The position numbers were made by a program, and so were the translations under genes. Source: CALBLZ01 sp041917855 (GTDB lineage Bacteria; Patescibacteriota; UBA1384; CAILIB01). From it: a DNA stretch of 22,096 nucleotides. Of this stretch, positions 14,961 through 21,895 are shown piece after piece. Location of the stretch: positions 1 through 22,096 of the forward strand of contig JAYRWT010000076.1 of the NCBI GenBank assembly GCA_041917855.1, written 5' to 3'. Under the pieces are notes generated by a model that made no database searches, was not told where the DNA came from, and saw only the letters and a list, made by a program, of their open reading frames with translations. Within the stretch, counting starts at the first letter, position 1. Every line of letters starts with the position of its first letter.

Positions 14961-16925
14961 ATGAAGGACAAACCACGGGAGCATGAGGGGCGTGCTGACG
15001 AGGTAGCACCCGAGTCGTCAAATATGTCAGACGATACTCGCACAAAGCAAGTGAAGGAGGGGTTGGAGGATACAGCAAAGCCAGCCGAAACGGCAACTGA
15101 GAACACTGATATTGCTGAAGATGCTGCAGTAGATGATGCGGCAGAAAAAAATGATGCAGATGCCAATGTAGATTCTGAAGAAAACCCAGCAGAGGAATCA
15201 GACGAAGCACTAGAAGACGATCAGGTAGAAGACGCTGACCAAGACTCTAAAAATAGTCCTGACGCCAAGCGTCGGAGAAAGCGTCGCTTAATCTGGTCAG
15301 CTTCAATCACCGGCGCACTCGTACTGCTGGGTGTTGGCGCCTGGTACTTTGGCCTGTACCAACGTATTCACGATTACTACAACGCAGCCAGCATTAGCTT
15401 TAAAGTGCGCGAAGACGAAACCTTTGTTCTAGAAGGTGCATCACTAATGCTAAACGGTAAAACCTACACCACCGATGCTAACGGTAAGGTAGTTGTAGAT
15501 AGTATTATCGCCGGCTCCTACAACGTAGAGGTGAGTAAGGATGGCTACTACCCCACGGAAGAAACGCTACAGATAAAGCGCGGGGACAACGATCTTAAGA
15601 TTTTTTCACTCAAAAAACTTCCAGCCAAGCTGTACAGCATAAAGGGCTACGTGTTTGATTCGGTAAGCGAAAAACCAATCGCTGATGCGCAGGTAACGAT
15701 GGGGGCAAAAACGGTCCGTACGGCACCAAGCGGCGAGTATGTTTTTGATAAACTAGTGCCTGGTACCTATAAGGTGACTATTACGCGCACAGGATATACC
15801 GACAAAGATGTGGCGGCAGAGGTTTCTGCAGCTGACATAGTGCAGCCCGAAGTTACGTTGGTGCCGGTTGGACAGGTCATCTTTGTATCTAATCGTGATG
15901 GCAAGCGTGGTCTATACAGTAGTAACTACGATGGCTCTAACCAGCAAAAGTTGGTGCAGCCTCAGAACGGTGGAGAAGACTACGCACCGGTTATGTCTCC
16001 GGATGGTAAATGGGTGGCGTTCTCTTCCACTAGGGAAGGAACCAAGAGTAACTATGGAAGTTCTCTCGCCAAGCTCTATATTGTGAGCCGTGATGGTAAG
16101 GATGTTCGTAAATTGAACGACGACGTGTCGCACTCTGAGCTGCGCTGGTCGAGTAACAGCCGATTCCTGTACTACGGTGCGTATACCGACAAGGCACTAA
16201 CCCAGTTTGTGCGCCGCGTGTATGATCTTAGTCGCAAAACAACCTTTGATTTTTCCGAGAATATTGGTGCGGTTCAATTTAGTCCAAATGGCAATCAACT
16301 AGCCTATGCCTTCCAGGTTCAGGTTGCTCTGCCAACACCAACGCCTACCCCAACACCGAGTCCAAGCACCTCACCTTACCCAAGCCCAACTCCTACTCCG
16401 GTAACAACCTACGAGTGGCATAGTCGCGTGAACGTTATCGACCTAACTAATGGTCAACGCACCCAGGTGACAGACAAGGTTGCTTCGTACATTAATCAGT
16501 TGAGTTACAGCGCAGATAGCGGCACGCTCTACTACGAAGCAATGCTTGGTTCAGAAAAGAAACGGTACCAGTACGTAGTTAAGAGTGGCGCAGAGAGCGA
16601 GGTCAGCTTGCCAGCTAACCCTGAAACCAGGCGCTTTGTGTACTCACCGAGTGGCACCAAGCGTGCCTACCTTGAAGCGCGCGATGGTAAAACCGAACTC
16701 TATCTTTCTGATGCAAGTGGTGGCAATGAGATGAAGCTTACGAATATTGGCACTGCCAATGTAAACTATCTGCCAATCTGGGATCCATCAGGTAGCTATA
16801 TTATCTTTACCGTATCCAGCCAGAGTGAAAGCGCGTACTATATTGTGGCGGTAGCCGGCGGTGGTCAAAAGAAAGTTGTAGACATTCTAGCCGATAACAA
16901 CACTGCTGATTACATTGGGTTTTAA
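14961..16925 (+). CDS. Membrane-anchored protein with CarboxypepD_reg-like domains and TolB/PD40-type beta-propeller
   Basis: 654 aa, no gene name recognised. Residues 1-100 are strongly acidic (Asp/Glu/Ala) and probably disordered in the cytoplasm; a basic cluster (KRRRKRR, 103-109) precedes a membrane helix (about 110-132), which puts the rest outside. Two beta-sandwich modules follow (about 144-217 and 225-302); both have the carboxypeptidase-regulatory/PEGA-like pattern, e.g. TTDANGKVVVDSIIAGSYNVEV and SGEYVFDKLVPGTYKVTITRTGY. Residues about 304-654 carry blade motifs of TolB/PD40 type (MSPDGKWVAFSSTREG, FSPNGNQLAYAF, YSPSGTKRAYLEARDG, WDPSGSYIIFTV). A Thr/Pro/Ser tract (nt 16332-16400) loops out of the propeller. 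It probably binds a ligand or partner at the cell surface; enzymatic activity is not evident. Confidence 0.8.
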   Translation: MKDKPREHEGRADEVAPESSNMSDDTRTKQVKEGLEDTAKPAETATENTDIAEDAAVDDAAEKNDADANVDSEENPAEESDEALEDDQVEDADQDSKNSPDAKRRRKRRLIWSASITGALVLLGVGAWYFGLYQRIHDYYNAASISFKVREDETFVLEGASLMLNGKTYTTDANGKVVVDSIIAGSYNVEVSKDGYYPTEETLQIKRGDNDLKIFSLKKLPAKLYSIKGYVFDSVSEKPIADAQVTMGAKTVRTAPSGEYVFDKLVPGTYKVTITRTGYTDKDVAAEVSAADIVQPEVTLVPVGQVIFVSNRDGKRGLYSSNYDGSNQQKLVQPQNGGEDYAPVMSPDGKWVAFSSTREGTKSNYGSSLAKLYIVSRDGKDVRKLNDDVSHSELRWSSNSRFLYYGAYTDKALTQFVRRVYDLSRKTTFDFSENIGAVQFSPNGNQLAYAFQVQVALPTPTPTPTPSPSTSPYPSPTPTPVTTYEWHSRVNVIDLTNGQRTQVTDKVASYINQLSYSADSGTLYYEAMLGSEKKRYQYVVKSGAESEVSLPANPETRRFVYSPSGTKRAYLEARDGKTELYLSDASGGNEMKLTNIGTANVNYLPIWDPSGSYIIFTVSSQSESAYYIVAVAGGGQKKVVDILADNNTADYIGF

Positions 16926-16951
16926 CCTTATTTCTCGCCAATTTCATACCT

Positions 16952-17233
16952 ATGCTCTCAACCCTTGATATTCTCTATATTGTTCTCTCGTTCTGTGCAA
17001 TTGCGATTACAATCATGGCTGTACTGCTCGGAGCGGAGACATTGCGAACCGTGCGTGACCTGCGTCAGATTTCGTCCAACGTGGAGCAGATCACGCACCT
17101 CGCCCAACGTGTTGCCCTACTAGTATTCCCTGGTGTAGAGCGGGTGGCGCGCAGTGCTGACGCACTCGAAAAAAACGTGGCCGGTACCATCAATAAGGTC
17201 TCAAAAGCGCTGGGTAAACTAAGCAAAGATTAA
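16952..17233 (+). CDS. Small membrane protein with amphipathic helical tail
   Basis: 93 aa, function not recognised. A membrane helix spans about 5-27 (ILYIVLSFCAIAITIMAVLLG), followed by a hydrophilic helical region with heptad-like spacing (RTVRDLRQISSNVEQITHLA) and a Lys-rich end. The layout resembles DUF948-type proteins and other short membrane-coiled-coil proteins, but the match is loose. It starts 26 nt after the propeller gene and ends 3 nt before the htrA ATG, so it is probably in the same transcript and could be an accessory of either neighbour. Confidence 0.7.
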   Translation: MLSTLDILYIVLSFCAIAITIMAVLLGAETLRTVRDLRQISSNVEQITHLAQRVALLVFPGVERVARSADALEKNVAGTINKVSKALGKLSKD

Positions 17234-17236
17234 TAT

Positions 17237-18523
17237 ATGAAAAAGAACATATCGTTTGAAGAAGAGCAGGTTAGTATTAATAGCGAGGAAGAAAGTCATA
17301 GTGGTGCCATGGATGCTGAATGGCATGCTCGACATGGTGTACGCACCTCAAACTTTAGCTGGCGTAAGCCCTTTGGCATTGGGGTCTTCATTGTTATCAA
17401 TCTAATAGTGAGTGTTACTGGCGGCGTTTTTGGTTTTGTTGCACTTAGTACTGGTGACAGCCAAGTGGCACAGCGTGTGCGCTCGGCGCTGCACCTGGGT
17501 ACCTCAGAAGTGCGTGTGCCAGTTCGTCAGGATGTGCTCGTACAAGAAAGTTCTGCTTTTATTGACGCTGCTAAAAAAGTAGAGCCGGCAGTAGTTTCAA
17601 TTTCTGCAAACGTGCAGGTTTCTGATTTCTTTGGTCGTACCTCTACCCAAACCGCTGGCGCTGGGAGTGGCTTTATTCTTACCTCAGACGGTCTGATTGT
17701 GACCAATCGCCATGTAGTAGAGCAGCAAGGCGCAAGTTTTAAGGTGATTCTGGATGATGGCCGCATTTTTGATGGCACAGTTAAGGCTGTTGATACGCTT
17801 AACGATCTGGCAGTAATAAAAATTGATGCCAAGGATCTGCCATCGGTAGAGCTTGGTAGCTCAGACGCATTGAAGGTGGGACAGTTTGTTCTGGCTGTAG
17901 GAAACGCTTTAGGTGAGTTTAAGAACTCGGTTTCATTAGGCATTGTCTCCGCTAAAGGGCGCGAGCTAAATAACGTGGGGGGTGGCAATGGTGCTGAGGA
18001 TTTAAGTGAGTTGATTCAAACCGACGCTTCTATTAACCCAGGCAATTCCGGAGGGCCTCTCGTAAATAGCGCAGGACAGGTTGTGGGTATTAACACAGCA
18101 ATTGCCAGTCCAACCGGCAGCTCGGTAGGGGTAGGCTTTGCCATCTCGATTGATAGCGTGCGCACTGTACTGGACAGCATACGCAAGACCGGTGAGATCA
18201 TCCGTCCATACCTTGGTGTGCGCTACTTGCCAATTAACAAAACTATCCAGCGCCTCAATAGCCTGAGCGTAGACTACGGTGTGCTCGTGCTTCGTGGGAC
18301 TACCGTTGGTCAAGTGGCTGTTTCTCCGGGCAGCCCAGCAGACAAGGCAGGTATTCTAGAAAACGATATTATTCTTGAGATTGCCGGTGAAAAGATCGAT
18401 GAGAATAATTCGCTACAAAAGCGCCTGGCAAAGCACAGTGTTGGTGAAAAGCTTGATGTAAAAATCCTGCGCAAGGGTGAGGAAAAGACAGTTAGTGTAA
18501 CCCTAGAGCGTCAACCAAAATAG
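17237..18523 (+). CDS. Membrane-anchored HtrA/DegP-type serine protease with PDZ domain
   Basis: 428-aa envelope protease/chaperone for misfolded exported proteins. A short acidic cytoplasmic N-terminus precedes a membrane helix (about 46-69), a linker, a trypsin-like domain (about 108-315), and one PDZ domain (about 325-428). The catalytic triad is His159 (TNRHVV), Asp190 (LNDLAVIKI) and Ser271 (NPGNSGGPL). The PDZ carries YLGVRYL and the SPADKAGILENDIILEIAG stretch. Membrane-anchored HtrA with a single PDZ is the usual form in Gram-positive-type bacteria. The start is the ATG at 17237, 3 nt after the previous stop. It is the last gene of the plus-strand run and is followed by a strong terminator. 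Related to DegP/HtrA; which paralogue name applies is not decided. Confidence 0.95.
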   Translation: MKKNISFEEEQVSINSEEESHSGAMDAEWHARHGVRTSNFSWRKPFGIGVFIVINLIVSVTGGVFGFVALSTGDSQVAQRVRSALHLGTSEVRVPVRQDVLVQESSAFIDAAKKVEPAVVSISANVQVSDFFGRTSTQTAGAGSGFILTSDGLIVTNRHVVEQQGASFKVILDDGRIFDGTVKAVDTLNDLAVIKIDAKDLPSVELGSSDALKVGQFVLAVGNALGEFKNSVSLGIVSAKGRELNNVGGGNGAEDLSELIQTDASINPGNSGGPLVNSAGQVVGINTAIASPTGSSVGVGFAISIDSVRTVLDSIRKTGEIIRPYLGVRYLPINKTIQRLNSLSVDYGVLVLRGTTVGQVAVSPGSPADKAGILENDIILEIAGEKIDENNSLQKRLAKHSVGEKLDVKILRKGEEKTVSVTLERQPK

Positions 18524-18538
18524 TGCCAGCAGTACGTT

Positions 18539-18578
18539 CAAACGCCCACTCCGATATGGTGTGGGCGTTTGGGTTTTT
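18539..18578 (+). terminator. Intrinsic terminator after the HtrA gene
   Basis: CAAACGCCCAC (18539-18549) pairs perfectly with GTGGGCGTTTG (18561-18571), an 11-bp stem with an 11-nt loop, followed by GGTTTTTG. The U-tract is on the plus strand only; on the minus strand no T-run follows, so it does not obviously stop the convergent gene. Confidence 0.9.
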
Positions 18579-18597
18579 GTTGATCTGGCCTGCCGAT

Positions 18598-19164
18598 TTA
18601 GCCTAGGTGGGTTGGCAATTCGTGCTCGATCACGGCCTCGCCACTTGTGGCATCGGCCTTGCTCTCTCGTCGTATGAGGAAGAGATCGGTACTCGTGAGT
18701 GAGCCACTAGCAAAGCCGTCCAGCAGCTCTGAGGGGTCGGTGATGCTCTTGCGGAATATTAGTGCGGCCACCAGCATGGCACGGTTGAACTTAGCAGCAC
18801 TTGTATTGCTCCCAAATCCATCGAATACCTCCTGACCCCAAGTGTAATCATCGGGATGGAAGTAGTCAGCGATCCGGGCGTACGTGTCGCAGAGTTCATC
18901 GATTCCATAAAATTCCACGATTTCGTGCAAACACTTCATGCAGACGTGCTGGCCGGTGATTGAGCCAGGGCCGCTATCCCACAGCACGTGTGCACAATCG
19001 TGCATTGGGCAGAAAAGGTTGCGCTTCCTGGCCTCGGCAACAGTCAGTTTGGGGTATGCCCCCAAGTAGATCAGTGCTTCGTCGCTGCTCCTGCTACGTG
19101 GTGGTACCCGCGTTGCGGGTATTGAGTGATCGAGATTATCCAAAGACTCTTCAGGGTTTCCCAT
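18598..19164 (-). CDS. Uncharacterised 188-aa protein with Cys/His metal-site-like cluster
   Basis: Family not recognised. The ORF is intact, has its own good promoter and stands alone between the htrA terminator and the prmC operon. Residues 1-50 are polar and probably flexible. CPMHDCAH (52-59) and HVCMKCLH (73-80) supply Cys52, Cys57, Cys75 and Cys78 in a Cx4C-x17-Cx2C arrangement, with His55, His59, His73 and His80 nearby: a plausible zinc-ribbon or treble-clef-like site. The remainder (about 85-165) is mostly helical with FGSNTSAAKFNRAMLVAALIF. There is no signal peptide or membrane helix, so it is probably cytoplasmic. A 7-bp hairpin with a 3-nt loop (19105-19121) lies within its first codons. 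It could be a zinc-dependent regulator or a mobile or lineage-specific gene; none of these is established. Confidence 0.75.
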   Translation of the reverse strand: MGNPEESLDNLDHSIPATRVPPRSRSSDEALIYLGAYPKLTVAEARKRNLFCPMHDCAHVLWDSGPGSITGQHVCMKCLHEIVEFYGIDELCDTYARIADYFHPDDYTWGQEVFDGFGSNTSAAKFNRAMLVAALIFRKSITDPSELLDGFASGSLTSTDLFLIRRESKADATSGEAVIEHELPTHLG

Positions 19165-19173
19165 GACCCAGGG

Positions 19174-19202
19174 ATGGTACCAAAAATCTACCTTTCTGTC
19201 TA
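19174..19202 (-). promoter_or_regulatory. Promoter of the 188-aa Cys/His-rich gene, near-leaderless
   Basis: On the minus strand TAGACA (19202-19197) is 5 of 6 to the -35 consensus; a 17-nt spacer ends in TGG and is followed by TACCAT (19179-19174), 4 of 6 to the -10 and with an extended TG. The -10 ends 9 nt before the ATG, so the expected start of transcription is within about 3 nt of the start codon. This is the best promoter match in the window. Confidence 0.65.
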
Positions 19203-19234
19203 GGTTGGCGGTGTTGCCAGCGGGTGAGCGCTAC

Positions 19235-20086
19235 TTACGCTACCTCGAGTACGCGGTCTAGTTCGGCGTAGTCTTTGTAGACTGTAGCCGTTTTATGTGG
19301 GAAAGCACTGGCAATCAGGGGGAGCATGGCACCAGTTTGGTCTTCGCCATACTCAATAATGACGCGCCCGTCACCCTTGAGGTAGGCCGGGGCTTCGTTC
19401 CAGAACTTTCGGTAGAGCAAAAGGCCATCTTCATCACCACCAAATAGGGCAAGATCAGGTTCAAAAAAGACTACGTCGCGCTGCGAGCGAGGGTCAATCT
19501 TCCAGGTATCAGCTACGTAGGGTAGGTTGGCCAGGATTAGATCGTAAGGGGCTCCTTTATATACCGATTCATTGGCGAACATATCAGCCACGACAAAGGT
19601 TACACTGCTGGCACCAAGGCTGTCGGAATTCTGACGCGCTAGCTCCAAGGCCTCCTCGGAAACATCAGTGGCAATGATGTGTGCAGGAACCTGACGGGCA
19701 GCTAACTCCAGGGCAACGGTGACGGAAATATTACCACAGCCAGTGCCAAGCTCTAGAATGCGATACGGCTCTGTTCGGGGAACAAGCACGGCTAACGCGC
19801 GTTCAACCACGGCTTCGGTTTCAGGTCGGGGGATTAAGGCGCGAGGGTCGCAGGCAAAGGGCCGACCAAAAAACTCTTTTACACCTGTAATGTAGGCAAC
19901 AGGCTCGTTATCTTCGCGTCTATCCAAAAAAGAGGAGTACTGCTTTGCCTGTTCCTGAGTCAATTCTTCATTTGCATGTGCGTGTAGCCAGGTTCGTTCC
20001 TGGTGCAGTACCGCTCCCAGTAACACTTCAGCGTCTCGGAACGAGACGCTGCGGTTTGCTACGTTAAGTGCCTCGGCAATGGTCAT
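19235..20086 (-). CDS. prmC: Release factor glutamine N5-methyltransferase PrmC (NLPY variant)
   Basis: 283-aa class I methyltransferase that uses SAM to methylate the GGQ glutamine of RF1/RF2. The N-terminal helical domain (about 1-75) with NEPVAYITGVKEFFGR is PrmC-specific, and LIPRPETE is the conserved linker. The SAM site is ILELGTGCGNIS (110-121), with an acidic residue at ATDVSEEAL (139-147). The substrate motif, normally NPPY, is NLPY here (Asn187-Leu188-Pro189-Tyr190, within DLILANLPYV). The start overlaps the prfA stop by 4 nt (20083-20086), directly coupling the enzyme to its substrate. The frame is intact. No clear terminator follows in the 70 nt to the next gene. Confidence 0.95.
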   Translation of the reverse strand: MTIAEALNVANRSVSFRDAEVLLGAVLHQERTWLHAHANEELTQEQAKQYSSFLDRREDNEPVAYITGVKEFFGRPFACDPRALIPRPETEAVVERALAVLVPRTEPYRILELGTGCGNISVTVALELAARQVPAHIIATDVSEEALELARQNSDSLGASSVTFVVADMFANESVYKGAPYDLILANLPYVADTWKIDPRSQRDVVFFEPDLALFGGDEDGLLLYRKFWNEAPAYLKGDGRVIIEYGEDQTGAMLPLIASAFPHKTATVYKDYAELDRVLEVA

Positions 20087-21171
20087 GCGGGCTGCCCTGC
20101 TGCTAGGTGAGCGCGTAGCTGCTCTTTCTGACGCTCGAGTAAGGCTTGAATAATGTCCTCAATTTGACCATTCATGATACCCGGCAGGTTAGACCACGAC
20201 TCATTGATACGGTGATCAGTACAGCGATCTTGCGGAAAGTTGTAGGTACGGATTTTTTCTGAGCGGTCGCCACTGCCAACCTGGGCAGCGCGAGCTTCGG
20301 CACGCTCATTGGCAATGCGCTCACGCTCCATTTCGTATAAGCGAGCACGCAGAACGGTCATGGCCTTGGCGCGGTTTTTAATCTGGGAACGTTCGTCCTG
20401 ACAGGTTACAACCAAGCCAGTTGGTTTGTGGGTAATGCGAATTGCAGAATCGGTTGTATTAACGTGCTGACCACCGGCACCACCGGAGCGGTAGGTGTCT
20501 ACAATCAGGTCAGACTCGTTAATTTGAATATCAGCCTCTTCGGCTTCAGGCAGAATCGCCACGGTTGCAGCGGAGGTGTGAATTCTGCCCATTTTTTCTG
20601 TCTCGGGCACGCGTTGCACGCGGTGTACGCCGCTCTCAAACTGTAGGTAGCGGAAGACATCGTCACCAGAAACGGTGGCGACTACTTCTTTTATACCGCC
20701 AAGCTCTGTTCGGCTCAGATCGGCGATCTCGATTTTCCAGTTACGAGCCTCGGCGTAGCGTGAGTACATGCGGAAGAGCTCACCAGCAAACAGCTCGGCT
20801 TCGTCTCCCCCTGTGCCGGCCCGAATTTCTAGGATTACATCTTTGCCCTCGTCTGGATTTGCCGGCAGCAGAATCTCTTCTAGCTTCTCAGAGGTTTTCG
20901 TAAGCTGGGATTCGAGCTCAGGAAGTTCCAACGCTGCCATTTCGGCTAGCTCATCAGTTCCGGCGGCCATACTGCGGTTTTCTGTAACCTGGCGGCTCAG
21001 GCGCTCAACTGTATCGGCTAACTCTAAAATTTGCTCCAGTTTTTTGTGGCGCTTACTGATTTTTGCAGCTCGCTCAGGATCATCAAATAACGAGCTATCC
21101 TGCAGACTGGCGGATAGCTCGTTTTGCTCCGAGCGGAGCGCCGCAATGGTTCCCGAAAGATCCGCGGCCAT
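20083..21171 (-). CDS. prfA: Peptide chain release factor 1
   Basis: 362 aa, full length for RF1; releases the peptide at UAA and UAG. The GGQ motif is at 233-235 in RSGGAGGQHVNTTDSA, the target of PrmC. The tripeptide in the anticodon-like position is PET (189-191, in HRVQRVPETE), the PxT form of RF1 rather than SPF of RF2; GRIHTSAATVAILPE follows it. Domain 1 is helical (about 1-100), followed by ILEIRAGTGGDEAELFAG. The 5' end lies 6 nt downstream of the rpmE stop. Together with rpmE and prmC it forms a translation-related operon also found in other bacteria. Confidence 0.98.
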   Translation of the reverse strand: MAADLSGTIAALRSEQNELSASLQDSSLFDDPERAAKISKRHKKLEQILELADTVERLSRQVTENRSMAAGTDELAEMAALELPELESQLTKTSEKLEEILLPANPDEGKDVILEIRAGTGGDEAELFAGELFRMYSRYAEARNWKIEIADLSRTELGGIKEVVATVSGDDVFRYLQFESGVHRVQRVPETEKMGRIHTSAATVAILPEAEEADIQINESDLIVDTYRSGGAGGQHVNTTDSAIRITHKPTGLVVTCQDERSQIKNRAKAMTVLRARLYEMERERIANERAEARAAQVGSGDRSEKIRTYNFPQDRCTDHRINESWSNLPGIMNGQIEDIIQALLERQKEQLRAHLAAGQPA

Positions 21172-21177
21172 GGTGAT

Positions 21178-21690
21178 CTAGTTTTCTTCTTGGTCTGCGG
21201 TTTCTGCGTCCTGGTCGGTAGTGTCGGTCTGAGTAGCTTCCTCTGTTGCTGCTGCTTCCTCAGAAACTTCTGGAGTAGCTACGTCTGCAACCATTTCTTC
21301 GTCGGCGTGAGGAGTTTCGGTAGTGGCGGCGTTTTCTTCAGCCATTTCGATTGCTGGCATTTCTTCTGTTGCCATAGCTGATTCTTCCTCAGCTTGCTCA
21401 AGGGGGGTTTGTTCGTCTACTACTGTAACCTCTGGGGTTGTAACAGGTGCAGATTCGGTAACAATTGCAGCGGTAGCCATACCCTTGCCGGCGGCTGCCA
21501 TACGGGCGCGGAACTTATCAACGCGACCGGCAGTGTCGATCAGTTTTGATTTACCAGTGTAGAGCGGGTGACAGTTTGAGCAAATTTCAACACGCAAATT
21601 ATCGGACAGGGTTGAGCCCGCTTCAAAACTGTTGCCGCAGGCGCAGTTGATTACAATTTTTTTGTAGGTTGGGTGGATTCCTGCCTTCAT
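21178..21690 (-). CDS. rpmE: Ribosomal protein bL31 with long acidic C-terminal tail
   Basis: 170 aa. Residues 1-70 are a standard zinc-type (C+) L31: MKAGIHPTYKK at the start, Cys16, Cys18, Cys37 and Cys40 as the zinc ligands (CAC ... CSNC), HPLYTGKSKLIDTAGRVDKF at 41-60. L31 ends near residue 70 in most bacteria; here an approximately 90-residue tail (about 80-170) of Glu/Ala/Thr/Asp follows, low-complexity and very acidic, in the same intact frame. The start is set by the L31 homology to ATG 21690; the frame is open upstream, but the 17 extra residues do not resemble L31. No Shine-Dalgarno precedes it; the leader there reads CTACCCTCCC. L31 spans the intersubunit bridge region of the ribosome. 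Confidence 0.93.
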   Translation of the reverse strand: MKAGIHPTYKKIVINCACGNSFEAGSTLSDNLRVEICSNCHPLYTGKSKLIDTAGRVDKFRARMAAAGKGMATAAIVTESAPVTTPEVTVVDEQTPLEQAEEESAMATEEMPAIEMAEENAATTETPHADEEMVADVATPEVSEEAAATEEATQTDTTDQDAETADQEEN

Positions 21691-21726
21691 GGGAGGGTAG
21701 TTAGTGGTTTGTGAGCGGCCAGCGGC

Positions 21727-21743
21727 ATGTGAGAGATTCACAT
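21727..21743. promoter_or_regulatory. Hairpin/dyad ATGTGA-N5-TCACAT in the rpmE leader
   Basis: Perfect 6-bp inverted repeat around a 5-nt centre (ATGTGA gagat TCACAT) about 40 nt upstream of the rpmE ATG. It lies downstream of the candidate promoter and so would be in the mRNA leader; it could be a DNA operator or a leader stem. No regulator can be named. Confidence 0.35.
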
Positions 21744-21775
21744 ATAAAAAACCGGTGGTTGATCCGTGCTCACGT

Positions 21776-21804
21776 ACACTACCAGTAAATCAGGTTTAAT
21801 GCAA
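21776..21804 (-). promoter_or_regulatory. Candidate promoter for rpmE-prfA-prmC
   Basis: On the minus strand TTGCAT (21804-21799), a 17-nt spacer and TAGTGT (21781-21776) with an extended TG (TGgTAGTGT). Each hexamer matches consensus at only 3 of 6, but the spacing and TG are good. Transcription would begin near 21769, leaving a leader of about 80 nt before the rpmE start. Confidence 0.4.
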
Positions 21805-21831
21805 GAAGCTATCCGTTACTGTATGGCAGTA

Positions 21832-21860
21832 CAAAAGACCGGCGTCGGGCCGGTCTTTTG
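21832..21860 (-). terminator. Intrinsic terminator after mscL
   Basis: CAAAAGACCGGC (21832-21843) and GCCGGTCTTTTG (21849-21860) form a 12-bp stem with a 5-nt loop. Read on the minus strand, the T-run lies in the 3' side of the stem, 36 nt past the mscL stop. The near-symmetric design could work in both directions, but nothing on the plus strand needs it. Confidence 0.85.
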
Positions 21861-21895
21861 CTACCTGAAATTGAGGTAAAATCTGCAATCTGCAG

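Noticed and set aside
2..18523. TGA recoded as Gly, as in some CPR lineages
   Set aside because: TGA ends ftsE, ftsX, htpX, gatC, gatA and prfA at the expected family lengths, so it is a true stop.
19105..19121. 7-bp hairpin TACCCGC-gtt-GCGGGTA as a terminator or REP element
   Set aside because: It lies inside coding sequence near the start of the 188-aa gene, has no T-run and no second copy was seen.
21706..21718. TTGTGAGCGG resembling half of the lac operator in front of rpmE
   Set aside because: It is a short chance match: the other half-site is absent and no LacI-type regulator is in view.
21744..21760. AACC-ACC-GGTT followed by TTTT on the minus strand, like a small attenuator in the rpmE leader
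   Set aside because: The stem is only 4 bp and too weak to call as a terminator.
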